In this document: positions 11,946-22,905 of the stretch, in pieces | Layout of the letters: each line of letters begins with the position of its first letter | How positions within the stretch are numbered: the first letter of the stretch is position 1 | Assembly (NCBI GenBank): GCA_949825045.1 | Contig: OX463808.1 | Span: 31,247,674 to 31,311,673, forward strand | Origin: Argyresthia goedartella | Taxonomy: Eukaryota > Arthropoda > Insecta > Lepidoptera > Argyresthiidae | Length of the DNA stretch: 64,000 bases | Reading direction: 5' to 3' | Made by a program: the position numbers and the translations under genes | Notes under the pieces: model-generated | Told to the model about the DNA's origin: nothing | Database searches by the model: none | The model's input: only the letters and a program-made list of their open reading frames with translations

Positions 11946-12110
11946 ACTTATCTCCTTATTCATAAAACTTATCAAACCTATGATAGCTAAAATGTGCTTT
12001 GTCCTTTTCTCACCAACACAAATTTCAAAGTGACAGACAAAGACAAACTAATTATAACGGCATTATAGTTAAAATAAGTTTATGAAAATTTTATTTCATT
12101 ATAGCTTTAA
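11946..12110. mobile_element. MITE, CCTTATTCATAAA family, copy 1
   Basis: Begins ccttattcataaaacttatc and contains tgtgctttgtccttttctcac and aattataacggcattatag. Copies 2 and 3 are at 13273-13585 and 24305-24455. Its right end is decayed compared with the gtttatgaataaggc end of the others. Confidence 0.8.
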
Positions 12111-12974
12111 CCGTTTGGCTGTAAAACCTGGTTGACAGACGACGGCGGATGGATACACGCACGTGAGCAGCAATAGGGTTCTGTTTAAACCCTTCGGGTA
12201 CAGAAAAATACAAGCGGTACCCTAATAATGTACTCTGTGGCAACACCGTTTTGAAAAATCTTCATTCAGCCAAATTTCACCAGCCCTCTCTTTTCGCAAA
12301 TCGCAGTCCGAAACTTTTACGTTCGAAGCATCTTCCAAACCTAATGAAAAGCTACTCCGTAATGCAAATGTTACCCTGCCGCACTATCGCCATTACCTTA
12401 CCATTATCTAGCTAGAGCATGTCACACAGTAAAGACCCTGCTGCCATCTAGCGATAAAGTATCACAAATCTACTCAGAACTACAGAAACAGAAACTATGG
12501 CTATATTTACTCAGAATCCCAGCGTTTTTTACCACTGATTGATATATCCCGGCGGTTTTCTACGAATACAGTTGCAAATGTTAACGGATACACTCTTCTC
12601 AACAATAAACATCTTCCCAGCAATTCGTACGCAAGAGTGCTTTAAAATTAGATATATCATTCGTTTTCTAAACAAAGTTCGCCACGTTGACTTCACTTTT
12701 GTTTTGTATCGGTGATGTGAACTCGTGTGGCCGTAGATTTAAAAAAATAAATATAACAATACACACTTTCACACGTCAACTTGTAAATAATTTACTTGCA
12801 ACTCGATTAATTCTAACAAATCGCCTATATTTATGTATTGCCGAAATGAAGAACTGAAAACTAACAATAAAATGTAGCATTTTTCAAAACTCCAGAACAT
12901 CTGAGTGACCAGTGAAGTGTGCCGCTGCATTGGTGCAGTGTTGAAACTGAGGAGAAAAGTGATCCGACTGAAAA
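12111..12974 (+). promoter_or_regulatory. upstream region of alternative exon A
   Basis: No coding sequence. It contains a short gggttc-repeat piece at about 12178-12215. The last 100 bp before the start codon are G/A-rich, like a 5' leader. ATG triplets at 12846 (three codons then stop) and 12872 (ATG directly followed by TAG) would be minimal upstream ORFs if transcribed. No clear TATA box, so the transcription start is not placed. Confidence 0.35.
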
Positions 12975-13230
12975 ATGAACAAAAAAACGGCCGAACTCGA
13001 CGAGTGCGGGCAAGTGAGCAGCGACGGCGACGAGTCGCCGGATCTGTGTATGGACTTGTCGTTTGACGAGTTGAGGAAGAGATTCGACGCTAGCGCCGCG
13101 GTGGCGAGGCGCGAAATCCTCTCCAACCCAGCCACACACGGCAGTGAGATCCGGCAAGTCGTCAGCGGGAAGGTTTTCAAGAAGTGCAAAAGCGCTACCT
13201 TTCAGATAGATGGCGCCACTTACACAATAG
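12975..13230 (+). CDS. alternative first coding exon A, gene unidentified
   Basis: An ATG-initiated exon of 85 codons plus one base, ending at a strong donor (ACAATAG|GTGAGT). The encoded N-terminus starts MNKKTAELDECG, has an acidic Ser/Asp stretch, then SFDELRKRFDASAAVARRE, and ends TFQIDGATYTI followed by a split glycine codon. No signal peptide or membrane segment. It is clearly more GC- and CpG-rich than the flanks, as conserved coding DNA often is. Exon B at 30335-30557 ends in the same phase with a similar peptide ending (LDGYSYVI-G), which is why I read both as alternative starts spliced to one shared exon 2. I do not recognise the gene. Exon 2 is not evident in the window. An MITE nest lies 42 bp into the following intron. 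Confidence 0.65.
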
Positions 13231-13304
13231 GTGAGTAAAGTATTTTTCAAACCTTTAATCTCATAAATTTCTCCTTATTCATAAAACTTATCAAACTTAT
13301 GATA

Positions 13305-13448
13305 TACTCTGTTTCTAGGGCAGGCGAAAAAACGGACAATGACATAAAGTATTATGTTAGCGTCGAAAGACAACGATACGTATCGCCCTCCATGCACTTC
13401 TGCACAAAAGTCAAAGTCCGTTTTTTCGCCTGCCCTAGAAACAGAGTA
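13305..13448. mobile_element. young MITE with perfect 33 bp TIRs, TA target
   Basis: The arms 13305-13337 and 13416-13448 are exact reverse complements (33 of 33), beginning TACTCTGTTTCTAGGGC. Bordered by TA on both sides (13303-13304, 13449-13450). Comparison with the sister MITE copies (ctatgatagctaaaatg) shows the empty site directly. Only 78 bp of non-coding interior. The TA target suggests a Tc1/mariner-type source. Perfect arms imply recent activity. Confidence 0.92.
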
Positions 13449-13522
13449 TAGATAAAATGTGCTTTGTCCTTTTCTCACAAACTCAAATTTCAAAGTGACA
13501 TACAAAGAGAAACAAATTATAA

Positions 13523-13568
13523 CGGAATTATTGTTAAAATAAATAAACCTATTTTAACAATAATTCCG
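13523..13568. repeat. perfect 19-bp hairpin, probable template-switch scar
   Basis: The arms CGGAATTATTGTTAAAATA (13523-13541) and its exact reverse complement (13550-13568) are separated by 8 bases. In the sister MITE copy at 24305-24455 the same place reads straight through (...gttaaaataggtttatt...) with no inverted part. The loop plus right arm here equals the reverse complement of that straight sequence. Confidence 0.85.
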
Positions 13569-13585
13569 ATGTTTATGAATAAGGC

Positions 13586-14239
13586 AGCTAGTGTATATTG
13601 TGTAAAGTAGTTTTAATAGTGTTATTCCCAGCTATTACTTACTTTGATTCCTTCCAGTGTAACCAAACATCAGTTACTCAAAAGTTTTCGCTTTCCATAT
13701 AATATAGGACTTATCAATTGCATTGTATTGTATTTGTTTGCAAGTAAGCGATATTGCGATACAAGCGCAATGACGATCACTTGCAAAAAAGTACCAATAA
13801 ATGTATGTAGGTAAGTCCTGTGCATAGTGTTTTGTTCTCTAAAGGTAGATATATATTTTGTTGACTCGTTCGATAGCAATGGGGCCATACCCGCTGTTCC
13901 TACCTGTTATACTAACCTGTATTTGCTATCGCATCGGAGGTCAAGGCGAATCAATGTCACTGGCTAGTGCCCGAATGGCGAAACTACCGCTCAAATAAAG
14001 CGCTGCTTAAACTTTGACATAAACATTCATACAAAGGCAAATATAGGTGTACCTCGCGCCACGAATTAAGAGCGCTGGGCGACGTTTGGCGGGAATTACT
14101 GCGCATATGTACAGGTATCGAAAAGTGACTACTGCGCATTCAAGGTCACCGCTCATAACGTGTGGCGTGACGCGTACATTGCTTCTGGCCTCACACTAGG
14201 ATATATGACCTGTGACGTGGGAACCATAAGCGACGCCGC
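13586..14239. other. stretch with no gene seen
   Basis: No exon recognised. The phrase actgcgcat occurs twice (about 14099 and 14133) in a GC-richer patch. Confidence 0.45.
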
Positions 14240-14352
14240 TCACTTGTAGACATCCAAGACCTTGGGTTGTTTTTCTTTATCTCCAGCAGGATTCAATCCC
14301 GGGAGTTCTCGCTTGATAGAGCAGAGCCTCGAACCGCAGCCACAGAGGTTGT
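14240..14352 (-). mobile_element. tRNA-derived SINE fragment
   Basis: On the minus strand: a head with TGCGGTTCGAGGC, a B-box-like GGGATTGAATCC, then the body phrase GGTCTTGGATGTCTAC. Same superfamily as 28095-28275 and 46575-46745. Confidence 0.7.
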
Positions 14353-15765
14353 CAATGTGGCAGTTATTTCCTGAATGAGAGAGAATCCGAGACAGCATCA
14401 CGTTGAGAGTCCGTCAAACTGAGAGTGGCCAGTTATGCATTCGGGCCTGGGTTCTTTGTGGCTTCACACACAAACTCAAAACTCATATCATTTAATGTAT
14501 CTTATACAAGGCAAACACTTAATTATTATATATTAAACTAGCGAACCTGAAAGACGTTGCCCTGTCGGGCTGATTTGTGAATCTAAACCATCCAGGGCGC
14601 ACCCAAACGCATACAAAAAAAACAATCAAATCGGTTCAGCCGTTTAGGAGGAGTTCAGTGACATACACACGTAAAGTAGAATTATATTCATAAAGATATT
14701 TTAGAGCCCTAACATACAAATATTTTTTATGTATTATTAGAAGTAATAAGTTGTAGTAAATTGCAAGGGAATAACATCCTATGATTTACTTTGTATTCAG
14801 GTCGCAATGAAAGGCGTGTTTCATCATAAAGAAAATATTTTTTTTGCAATTGTAAAATGGTCATATTTGTAATAAAAATGTGTAACGTCGATCGATTTTC
14901 GATCTTGAATCCATATTTTCGTAAGATTAATAGGTATTCACCATATTACCAGGGTTTAAAATGACGAGGAAAAGCAAAATTGATAAAACGCGTCGTGATT
15001 AAACTGCTCAATTTGATATTTCTATTAAGCGATTACCTAATATTGTTTATAAACTATATTGTTGATTAATATCCTATAAGATAGTATACATTACATAAAC
15101 TAGATGCAATATTATCAGGCTTTCACATCAATCTTGAAAAGTTAGTTTTTTCCTCTTGCCGATATAAGCCGTCTTAATAAATAATGTGGCACTCAGACTT
15201 TACGAAAAAGCACACGGTGTCTACACTTATATTGAACTTAGAGCAACTAAAATATGCAGCCCCACAAACCCAGCTTTCCATTACAGTATTTCCCGAGCGA
15301 AATTACAGAATAAAAGGCGAATAAGAATAGAACTGGTAAATTCCACGGATAGGGCACAAACAAACTTTATCTGGCGGTCCGATAAAACAAATGGCTGGGC
15401 TGGCGAACGAATGAATGCTCGACACGCAACTTCATTAGCTTGGGGCGTTCAAAGCTGGACAAACATTGGCCCTACAACTCTTTACAAACGCTAAGGCCAG
15501 CTGATATCCCTTGTGCTGTAGAATTATCATCAAGCTACAGCAGTCCAGCGGACTCCATACTCCCTGACACTTTATCCAGGTCATCAATGCATTTTGCCCT
15601 TCTGCTCGCAGACCATGAGAAATTAATCGCGAAATACAACCTTATGCCATCGTAATAGCGTAATAGCAAAGTAAAATCCATTACTGAGGGTGTCCTAGCC
15701 CGAGCGAAGGGGTGAATGCTAGTCATATTTTAGAGGGTTGTTATTCGTGTTTACTATGAACAACT
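14353..15765. other. stretch with no assigned gene
   Basis: Contains an open frame of 102 codons at 15186-15494 (plus) without motifs I recognise, without convincing splice sites and without a codon bias signal I can judge. I treat it as chance. Confidence 0.4.
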
Positions 15766-15830
15766 ATAAAGTTGCTATAAAAATCGATTTCATAGTTACA
15801 TGAAGTCGATTTTTTCACAGCAACTTTATT
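15766..15830. repeat. fold-back of a dispersed sequence
   Basis: ataaagttgct...atcgatttcat pairs with atgaagtcgat...agcaactttat. A direct, non-inverted relative occurs at about 4355-4410. The following 40 bp (cttttccataggttttggccc) also matches that copy in inverted order. Confidence 0.65.
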
Positions 15831-16599
15831 ATTCACTTTTCCATAGGTTTTGGCCCAAGCGGCCTGTTTGTTTGGGAAAGTAAGAAATGAAGTTAATCTG
15901 ATCATAGTCATGAAGTTCAAAATTATATCCCTAAAAACCCCCGAAAATATACTCTACACCGTTCTGTTACACCCTCTATTTACATGAATGATTAACCATT
16001 GTTAGTAGTAGTAGCTTGAGGCTGTGGTTAATCCATAATTCACTAAACTATTATAGGCTCTATTAAATATGACGACGACCGGAGGCAAAGTTGTGTTTTA
16101 ATAAGTAGTTAATAAATTAATTCCTTACTGCTTTACTACTTTGTAATATAATATGGAAAAGGCAATTTTCCTGGACAATATACATACATCCTTGATATAA
16201 AACTAACAAACAGCATAAACAAGCAAGCTCCAATTATAATGACTTTTTACCCTCACAGAGTATGTACTTACATAAGACATTGCTTTACGCGCCTTAGGGT
16301 ATTTCATGGTTCAGGGTAAATGTCAGTTTAGGTGAAGATTAAAGTATACATTTTATTTGAAAGTTGATTTTGGGCCTATGTCTAAATTATTCTGAAAATT
16401 CTTTCAGTTGACTACATTATTTCTGATATAACTCTTATTGTTTCTTCCTGACAGCACTATGCAGCCTATAGGCAAACCCATCGGCGAGTTCACAAAAATG
16501 AACATTAGGTGTGATGATGTTGGATGAGGGTTTGAATCAACGGGTGTTTAACATTTGAATGGTAGTTTTAGCGAATGCTGTACCATTTTTTTTGATGGG
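15831..16599. other. stretch with no gene seen
   Basis: No exon or repeat family recognised apart from the tail of the fold-back. Confidence 0.4.
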
Positions 16600-18230
16600 T
16601 AACTGCAAAGGTGTTAAGCAAGTAGACCTTATTAACTGTTTAGATTCGCTGAACAAACATGGAGTAAAACCTATTGTAACTTGTGCATTTCCTTATATAG
16701 CTGCATCTTCATAAATAGGCTGAACATTTATTTCTGACATAAGGCAGAGAAAGGATATTCTTTATCTTGCTTAATATTGTAAAAGACAATTTTCTATGTA
16801 TTTAGCATTTAATTTATTATATTATCCTGTCATTCTAGTTATGACGGAGTTTTCGTGTAAATGATTTAGTATTTATACTGATATTGATATAGACATGGCA
16901 AAACAAGGTACAAATGATACTGGTATTTAGATTTTTGCAAAATCCGACAAAGGATAAGCACCAGTTAAACATACCCATCAGAATGTGCTTTGGCTACCTG
17001 GTAAAGAACTTGAATTAGAAATGTTTCTTAATAATTCTTGCAACGTTGTTATTTGTAATATATAGGTATAATAACGAAATTGTCAGTTATTACAATTGAA
17101 AGACTACTAATAAAGGTGGTTCTTTAATGTTGGTAAAAAAATAAGGTGAAACTAAGGAAAGATATTCTTGCACTCACTGTAGTAAGACAAATAGAGCTAT
17201 ACTGTATTGAGTTAGATAGTCTTATCATTGGTTGTGTCTTCAGACCTCCAAGGGATGAAAAACTCCATGGCAATTTCGAAATATTTGAGAAAGTTATGGA
17301 GGAAGCCCTCAGTTAACAATGTAAAAACAGAATAAAGTTAATTATTTGCGGCGATCTTAATGTAGTTTGGCATGTAGATATAAAAATGAAACAAAGATTA
17401 ACAACTTTATTCAAATCATTTAATTTATGTCATGTATTTCTAGAGTTCACTAGAATTTCACTTACGAGTTTGCTTAGATAAAATTTTATTTGACTGTGTA
17501 TTCACAAGTAAAATGTAATTAACTGCTTACCGTTCGATCAAAGCGGTCAAATAGTTTCATACCAAATTGCTAGTAAGGATAAGACTGATCCATTAATTTA
17601 AAGGCCTATTTCATTGCATAGCTAGAAGCGAATACGAAAAACTAGATATATATTTGCCAGTACTGGGTTTTAATGAACTGACCCCGAACGTAATCTATTC
17701 AGACTTCTTCAACATTATTCAAACACAATTCAATAATGTTTTTAAATTAGTCAATTATTAATTTAAATAAAGAAAGTCAGTGACAATGGTCACTATAACG
17801 GTTAATCTAAATTTAATGACTGGACAACTTTTGAAATTCGCAGAAGTAGAGTTAACTGTGTGAACAATAAACCTGTAATTTTGTTAGAAAATTGTATGAT
17901 AAAAATTATTCTAAAATTTTAAAGTTGGTTTGTAAACTGAGATTTTTTTCAAATTAGTAGAAAACTACAAAATTCAAATAAAACGATAAAAACCGTTTTG
18001 AAAATAATAAATTGGAAAAGTCATACCAAGGGACAAAGATTTCTGCTTAAAGATAGGTAATTATTAAAACACACGCTGAGGTAGCTCAAGCTTTCGAAAC
18101 TTTCTGCACCAATATAGCCTTACCTATAACAGAACGTCTAAATTCATCTCCATATGAAGTAGATACTTTGTCCAAAAACAACACTAGCGTCAGTAATGTA
18201 GATTTTAAATTAAATCCTGTATATCCTTCA
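16600..18230 (+). pseudogene. decayed LINE (endonuclease and linker region)
   Basis: Plus strand, heavily broken by stops and frameshifts. Readable pieces in order: LIIGCVFRPPRDEK (17220-17260), KLIICGDLNV (17335-17365, the GDFN-type metal-binding motif of the AP-endonuclease domain), then FKSFNLCHVFLEFTRISLTS (17410-17475), and further on AFETFCTNIALPITERLNSS (18090-18145). This is the order seen in ORF2 of Jockey/CR1-type LINEs between endonuclease and reverse transcriptase. The reverse transcriptase core does not follow. A 36 bp phrase of the linker (aaattcatctccatatgaag) is repeated at 18631-18668. Confidence 0.75.
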
Positions 18231-18667
18231 GGTTGGAAAAAAGAAAACGAAATTCTGTTTTTCTTTGTTTTGTCGCGTATTTTCTTGAAACGTCGATATT
18301 ATCTTTAGGTATTATCGAGGTTTCATAAAACCTAACTTTTTTCATGAAAATTAATTCTTTTTAAACCAATCAATTTGGGAAAAAACAGAAGTTGCGATTA
18401 TTACACTAGGAAGATTATTTTGAACTTTCATAAGAAAGGTTGGTATTACAGAAAAATAGCAAAACTCTTGATCTGAGATGGTATTGTTTGCAAAAAAGAT
18501 CCGTTCAAGGGATCAGAACTAATACGTTCGGAATTGTTTGGTGTAGGAGGGTCGAAGGGAGTATCTGCAAGAACAATTAGTGAGGTGAGTATTATGTATT
18601 GTACGGAAGAGTGTCGCGGAAGGTGCCTAAATTCATCTCCATATGAAGCAGAGACTTTGTTAAAAGA
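18231..18667. other. unassigned block between two copies of a LINE phrase
   Basis: Bounded by the two copies of aaattcatctccatatgaag (18141 and 18632). This looks like an insertion with an internal duplication. A phrase near 18540-18585 ends with GTGAG and could be a decayed exon or transposase piece; I cannot name it. Confidence 0.35.
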
Positions 18668-18780
18668 ACCGGCCAAGTGCTAATCGGACTCTTGCATGAA
18701 GTGTTCCGTACCATTATCTATTAAAACAGCAAAAAAATCACGTTTGTTGTATGGGAGCAATTAATCAATCAATCAATCAA
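18668..18780. repeat. fragment of the GGCCGG repeat plus (TCAA)n
   Basis: accggccaagtgctaatcgg, then gttccgtaccattat and ttgtatgggag, as in the long copies read inverted. It is followed by about five TCAA units at 18757-18780. Confidence 0.75.
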
Positions 18781-18879
18781 ATCTCTTGATTACTGTAGAT
18801 GTATAAATATGCCAAATATCTTTTAAAAATTGCTTGTTTTTAACTAATACAGATACTTCTATATGATTTATTATAATTA

Positions 18880-19090
18880 ATAAGCAGGAATAAATAATTA
18901 CAAAATTATTAACAGCAAGGTCTGTGTTGTAACAGATTAACCCCATACAGTCCCGTCATTTAAGTAATCTTTAACATTGTTATATCCCTTTTTCGACAAA
19001 GTCGCTTTAACATGGTTTTTAAATTGCTCAAAAGGCAATTTCAAGATATCTAGAGGTATCTTGTTGTAGGAGCTAAGTCTAAGCAAATGG
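18880..19090 (-). pseudogene. LINE ORF2 C-terminus, truncated copy
   Basis: Minus strand reads YNKIPLDILKLPFEQFKNHV and then DYLNDGTVWG before the stop, followed by the 3' tail. The same C-terminus, longer, is at 59300-59760, and the plus-strand tails at 21095 and 62291 carry the same LNDGT end. 5'-truncated, non-functional. Confidence 0.8.
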
Positions 19091-19202
19091 ATTATTATGG
19101 ATTATCTTTAATTATAAAGCCATATCTTTGTTAAGTTTATGTTATTTGAAATCTGGATAAACCGAATAAAAGGTTAAGAACAGACAAGTTTTGTTGTAAA
19201 TA

Positions 19203-19640
19203 TTATACAATACTTACACAAATATATTTAAATTGTATAGCAAGTTCCAATAAGAGTCTGATAAAAATATTGAAAGGAATAGCTTTAGTATTGTAATACG
19301 CTTGTTCTTTGGTAACGCTGAACAGCTTTTCCTGGAGATCTGACGTGTGTGTTGTCGAGCCCCATTTGGGGAGGACGAAGATATAGTATTGTATGGCCTG
19401 CCCAGAAAGGGAGAAAGGCCGGGACGCATTCAAGAACTTGTAGGGCATCAAGAAACTGCATGCGTGAAAGAGCCGAAGGCAAGTAGCCATGACAGTGCCC
19501 AAGATTCGGTCTGTAAGCCGCGAAGGCAGGAAAGACCATGTGCTGGTGGAGGGAATGTTCCTGGAGGTCTGCTTTCGTCATATCAAAGTCCCCTTGGGTG
19601 TCTATTATAGCTTCTCTCTTCGAATCGATTATTTTCACAC
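19203..19640. other. unassigned GC-richer block before a LINE
   Basis: Open on both strands for 100-120 codons but without motifs I recognise. It directly precedes the LINE fragment at 19680 and may be part of an older insertion. Confidence 0.35.
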
Positions 19641-19679
19641 ATTCGAAACTCTACTCAATGATCTGAGTTATCTATTCAG

Positions 19680-20970
19680 TGACACCCTTATTCTTCTGCC
19701 GAAAACAGTGGGGACTTTCTCCCAACATCATTCTTTGGCTGTACGTAACGGTGATCCGTCCTCTTGTCTGCTACGGAGCTGTGGTGTGGTGGACCAGGAC
19801 CAAACTAACCACAATGATAAGCAAACTCCAAAGCTTCCAAAGGCTGGCCTGCATGGCTATCACAGGTAGTATGAGAACTACTCCAACAGCAGCAATGGAG
19901 GCCATGCTGTGTCTTCCGCCACTCCAGCTGTATATTAAGCAGGAGGCCGCGTCATCTGCGGTGAGACTCAACACCTTAGGACTTTGGAGGAAAAAGAGGA
20001 CCTCACACACCGCCATCCTAGGGGAAGTTTACAAAAAATTTCCCATCTCTATGGCTTGCAGTGACAGAATCCCTAAACAATTTGTTTTTGACAAAAAATA
20101 CAATATACAGTTACATGAAGACCATCGGGTTGAGGGGCTCGACGTTAAAGAGCTCAGAATTTTTACCGATAGTTCAAAAACTGAAGCAGGCACTGGTTCA
20201 GGCACCTTCTCGGAGGACCTAAACATCAAGATAGCCATTCCACTGGGTGCCCATAATACTGTCTTTCAAGCTGAATGCATGGGCATCATCTCGGCCGCTA
20301 ATGCCATAGCATCGAGAAAGGTAAGAGATTCCTCCATTCGAATCCTCTCGGATAGCATGGCCGTCCTACAAGCCCTAAATAGCAACACTATTAACTCAGG
20401 GCTAATCTACGAGTGTCACAAACGACTAATGGAGGTATGTCAACACAACCGCGTAATCCTTCAATAGATAAAAGGACACAGCGGATCAAGAGGTAACGAT
20501 GCAGCGGATAAGTTGGCGCGTAAAAGATCTAGCTTGACAGCGTATGGTCCCGAACCTATCATACCATATCATATCATAACCTGAGAGAGTCGACCAGGAA
20601 TGATCATGCCACTCTTTGGACAAACCATGAGGAGTGCAGGCAGGCTAAGCTGGCCTTGCCGTCCCCTAGCGCTAGGCTGGCTAAGACCTTGCTTCGACTT
20701 AGTAGGCCGCGCATGCGACTGGTAACTGCAGCACTTACTGGCCATGGTTTCTTTAATAAACATCTATATGTCCTAGGTGTTACCGACAGCCCCCTTTGCA
20801 GAGCCTGCTTGGAGGCAGAAGAAACGGCTGCTCACGTCCTCATGGAGTGCACAGGAGTAGCGGACTACAGGGCTAAACATCTCGGTCAATCGAGGGACCT
20901 TCCAGGGATAGTCGGTAACGTAAAGGGCCTACTGGCGTTCCTGGAGGAGTTGGGTTGGCTCGAATGATGT
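19680..20970 (+). pseudogene. LINE ORF2 3' half with RNase H (I/LOA-like)
   Basis: Plus strand. End of the reverse transcriptase thumb (WGLSPNIILWLYVTVIRPLV, then QSFQRLACMAITG), followed by an RNase H domain with all four catalytic positions visible: D in RIFTDSSKTEAG, E in VFQAEC, D in RILSDSMAVL, and D in GHSGSRGNDAAD. Then comes a C-terminal region with TGHGFFNKHLY and a C-x2-C...H...C knuckle (LCRACLEAEETAAHVLMEC). One nonsense change (TAG at 20465-20467, where Trp is usual before IKGHSG) and a frameshift near 20560 break the frame. No endonuclease or polymerase core is present. An RNase H domain points to the I/LOA groups rather than R1 or Jockey. Confidence 0.85.
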
Positions 20971-21094
20971 CGCATTCCCACCCACACGCAAAATAGGCGC
21001 TTTCGTCGTCGAGTTGCGGAAACCAGCCCGTCTTACAATTGACAATTGACAATTGTGCCGAAAACAAACTTTCTCTGTCTTTGAGACGGGATAT

Positions 21095-21345
21095 AACAAT
21101 GTTTAAGGTTATTTAAATGACGGGACTATATGGGTTTTATCTAACTCCACACACAGAGGTCGCTGTAAATTGTTTTGTAATTATTTCTTGTGCAACAATA
21201 ATAATTAATGTTGTAATTTTTGTATCAGTTCAGCACAACTAATTCTTAAAAGATATCTAAAAATCAATTTGTGGGAGTTTCTCTGCCCTTCTTGTCCCAC
21301 AGTGGTCCAATGTAGAGAAGAGGCAAAATTTACATTTGCTGAGTA
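21095..21345 (+). repeat. LINE 3' end, split by an LTR element
   Basis: Starts with the LNDGT-type C-terminus (atttaaatgacgggact), followed by the 3' tail with gtgggagtttctctgccc and cagtggtcca. It resumes after the LTR element at 23118 (agtatatgtaaat ... gtaaagaaatt ... ttgacttgacttg), so the retrotransposon inserted into this tail. Confidence 0.8.
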
Positions 21346-21557
21346 TGTGCCGGCACGTACGCCCGCCACAGATATGCGGAAATATCTCATCACGTACTAT
21401 GTCTTATGCACGTCATCAATAACATGTACCAACCTAGTATATAAGCTAGGATTTCCTATAATAAATTAGTCTAGTATAGTCTGGTATTTGCGCGCATCTC
21501 AAGCCTTTTACTTTACTCCCGAAGATGTTACTCCCCTCATAATTGCCTTTGGCAAAG
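21346..21557 (+). repeat. 5' LTR
   Basis: 212 bp. It carries a TATA-like TATATAAG at 21438-21445 and an AATAAA at 21460-21465 only about 15 bases downstream, so the R region must be short if both are used. Confidence 0.9.
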
Positions 21558-21575
21558 TGGTGACCCCGATTTCTG
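21558..21575 (+). promoter_or_regulatory. primer-binding site
   Basis: TGGTGACCCCGATTTC begins directly after the LTR. It starts with the TGG expected opposite a tRNA CCA end. Which tRNA serves as primer cannot be decided without a tRNA set. Confidence 0.7.
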
Positions 21576-22890
21576 AACATCAGCAACCTTCGGTAATAGC
21601 AGCATGGACCCAGCCGCGAAGAAAACTCCGTGTGCTGCCACCTTAGAAGTGCAAGCAAGAAGCAATTCGTCCAAGATCGCCGAGCCCCGACTTCTGCATA
21701 CATATTTCAAACCACGCTGCAGAAATCCATAATCAAGACCCCACCCAAACCAAGACGACATCAAGCAAGCCATGACGGACCAGAAGCCAAAAGATTTCAA
21801 CTGAAAATTTCCCGCATCGAACTCAAGATACCGCAAGAATAATGAACCGACAGTCAGCCGACTGCTGATTTATCAAAATGGAGCTCGCACCAGCAGAAAC
21901 GAACGCGTCGGCAAATTCATTCACAGCAAGCAGCTTTTTCAAGTTCAAGACATAGGAAGCCGTTCCAGCCCCCAGAAGAGTATTGAAACATCATCGATAT
22001 ACCTAATTCAACGAATATTGAAATCATCCAGGAAGAACATCGCACGAAGAATAATCAAATCACTGAAGAGAGAGAGAGATATATATTTATATATAAACGA
22101 TTGGTGTACAAGATGTGCCCTATGTTGCCAAATCCCAAGGTTTTTAGGCACACAAATTTCATCAATCGAAAACTTAATATTCACTCAAGAGTGAAGAGCG
22201 CGCACGTACATATGACGTACGAGATCATTGACTGCCTACAGCCAAGGTTACAGATTTAATGCTGACGCTGATTCAGCACAATTATCCTTGTGTAGGTACG
22301 GTCGCAATTATAAACAAACAGTGATTACAACTTCAACGACGTGCGATGTAAATTGACTCATCGATTCCTGAAAAACATATGCGGCTACAGCATCAGACGA
22401 TTCTCCTGCGGATCTTTTCCAGTTATAGGTTAGGTTAGTTTACTAACCGCGAAGCCCCATTTTCCTAGTGTTTTTCTGTTTTCCAGTTTTTAGTTTATTT
22501 TATGTAGTGTGCGGCCAGACACAAGACTCGCCTGTAGGTAAATATTATGTTATTCTTTAAACTTATGTAGAATTCACATAACCGTAGTTCATTTATTTTC
22601 CTAATTCGTGTAAGAGTTACCTTTAGATTAAGTTGAAATATGCTCTATTACTGTCTAGTTTTGTATAACAATAACTTTCCTTAGATATAAAAATAGATTA
22701 AGTTAAAGTATGCACAATTAAGATCTGGTTTTATGTTTATTAAAATACTACTAGTTATTATTGCAGTTGTTATAAGTTTGTTATGGTATACACATTTCTA
22801 AAGTTAATTCGATTCATTTAAGGTTATTGTTTGATTCTAACTTAGATTTTTGTTCATTGTTATAAGTACATTCATTTATTTATTTTCCCT

Positions 22891-22901
22891 AAAGGGGGGA
22901 G
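22891..22901 (+). promoter_or_regulatory. polypurine tract
   Basis: AAAGGGGGGAG, four bases before the 3' LTR, the expected position for plus-strand priming. Confidence 0.75.
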
Positions 22902-22905
22902 TATC

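Larger units (their letters stand above)
13273..13585. mobile_element. MITE, CCTTATTCATAAA family, copy 2 (carries a nested MITE)
   Basis: Starts ccttattcataaaac and ends gtttatgaataaggc, so the ends are inverted repeats of roughly 13-15 bp. The interior is interrupted by the 144 bp element 13305-13448 and modified by an inverted duplication at 13523-13568. Lies in the presumed intron 1 after exon A. Confidence 0.85.

Noticed and set aside
12861..13250. Minus-strand frames of 129 and 101 codons opposite exon A
   Set aside because: Shadows of the plus-strand exon, which has the ATG, composition and donor.
15186..15655. Overlapping plus frames of 102 and 71 codons
   Set aside because: No domain, no splice sites, no GC or codon signal above background.
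19285..19638. 117-codon minus frame beside the 19.7 kb LINE
   Set aside because: No recognised motif; other frames on both strands are equally open, so composition explains it.
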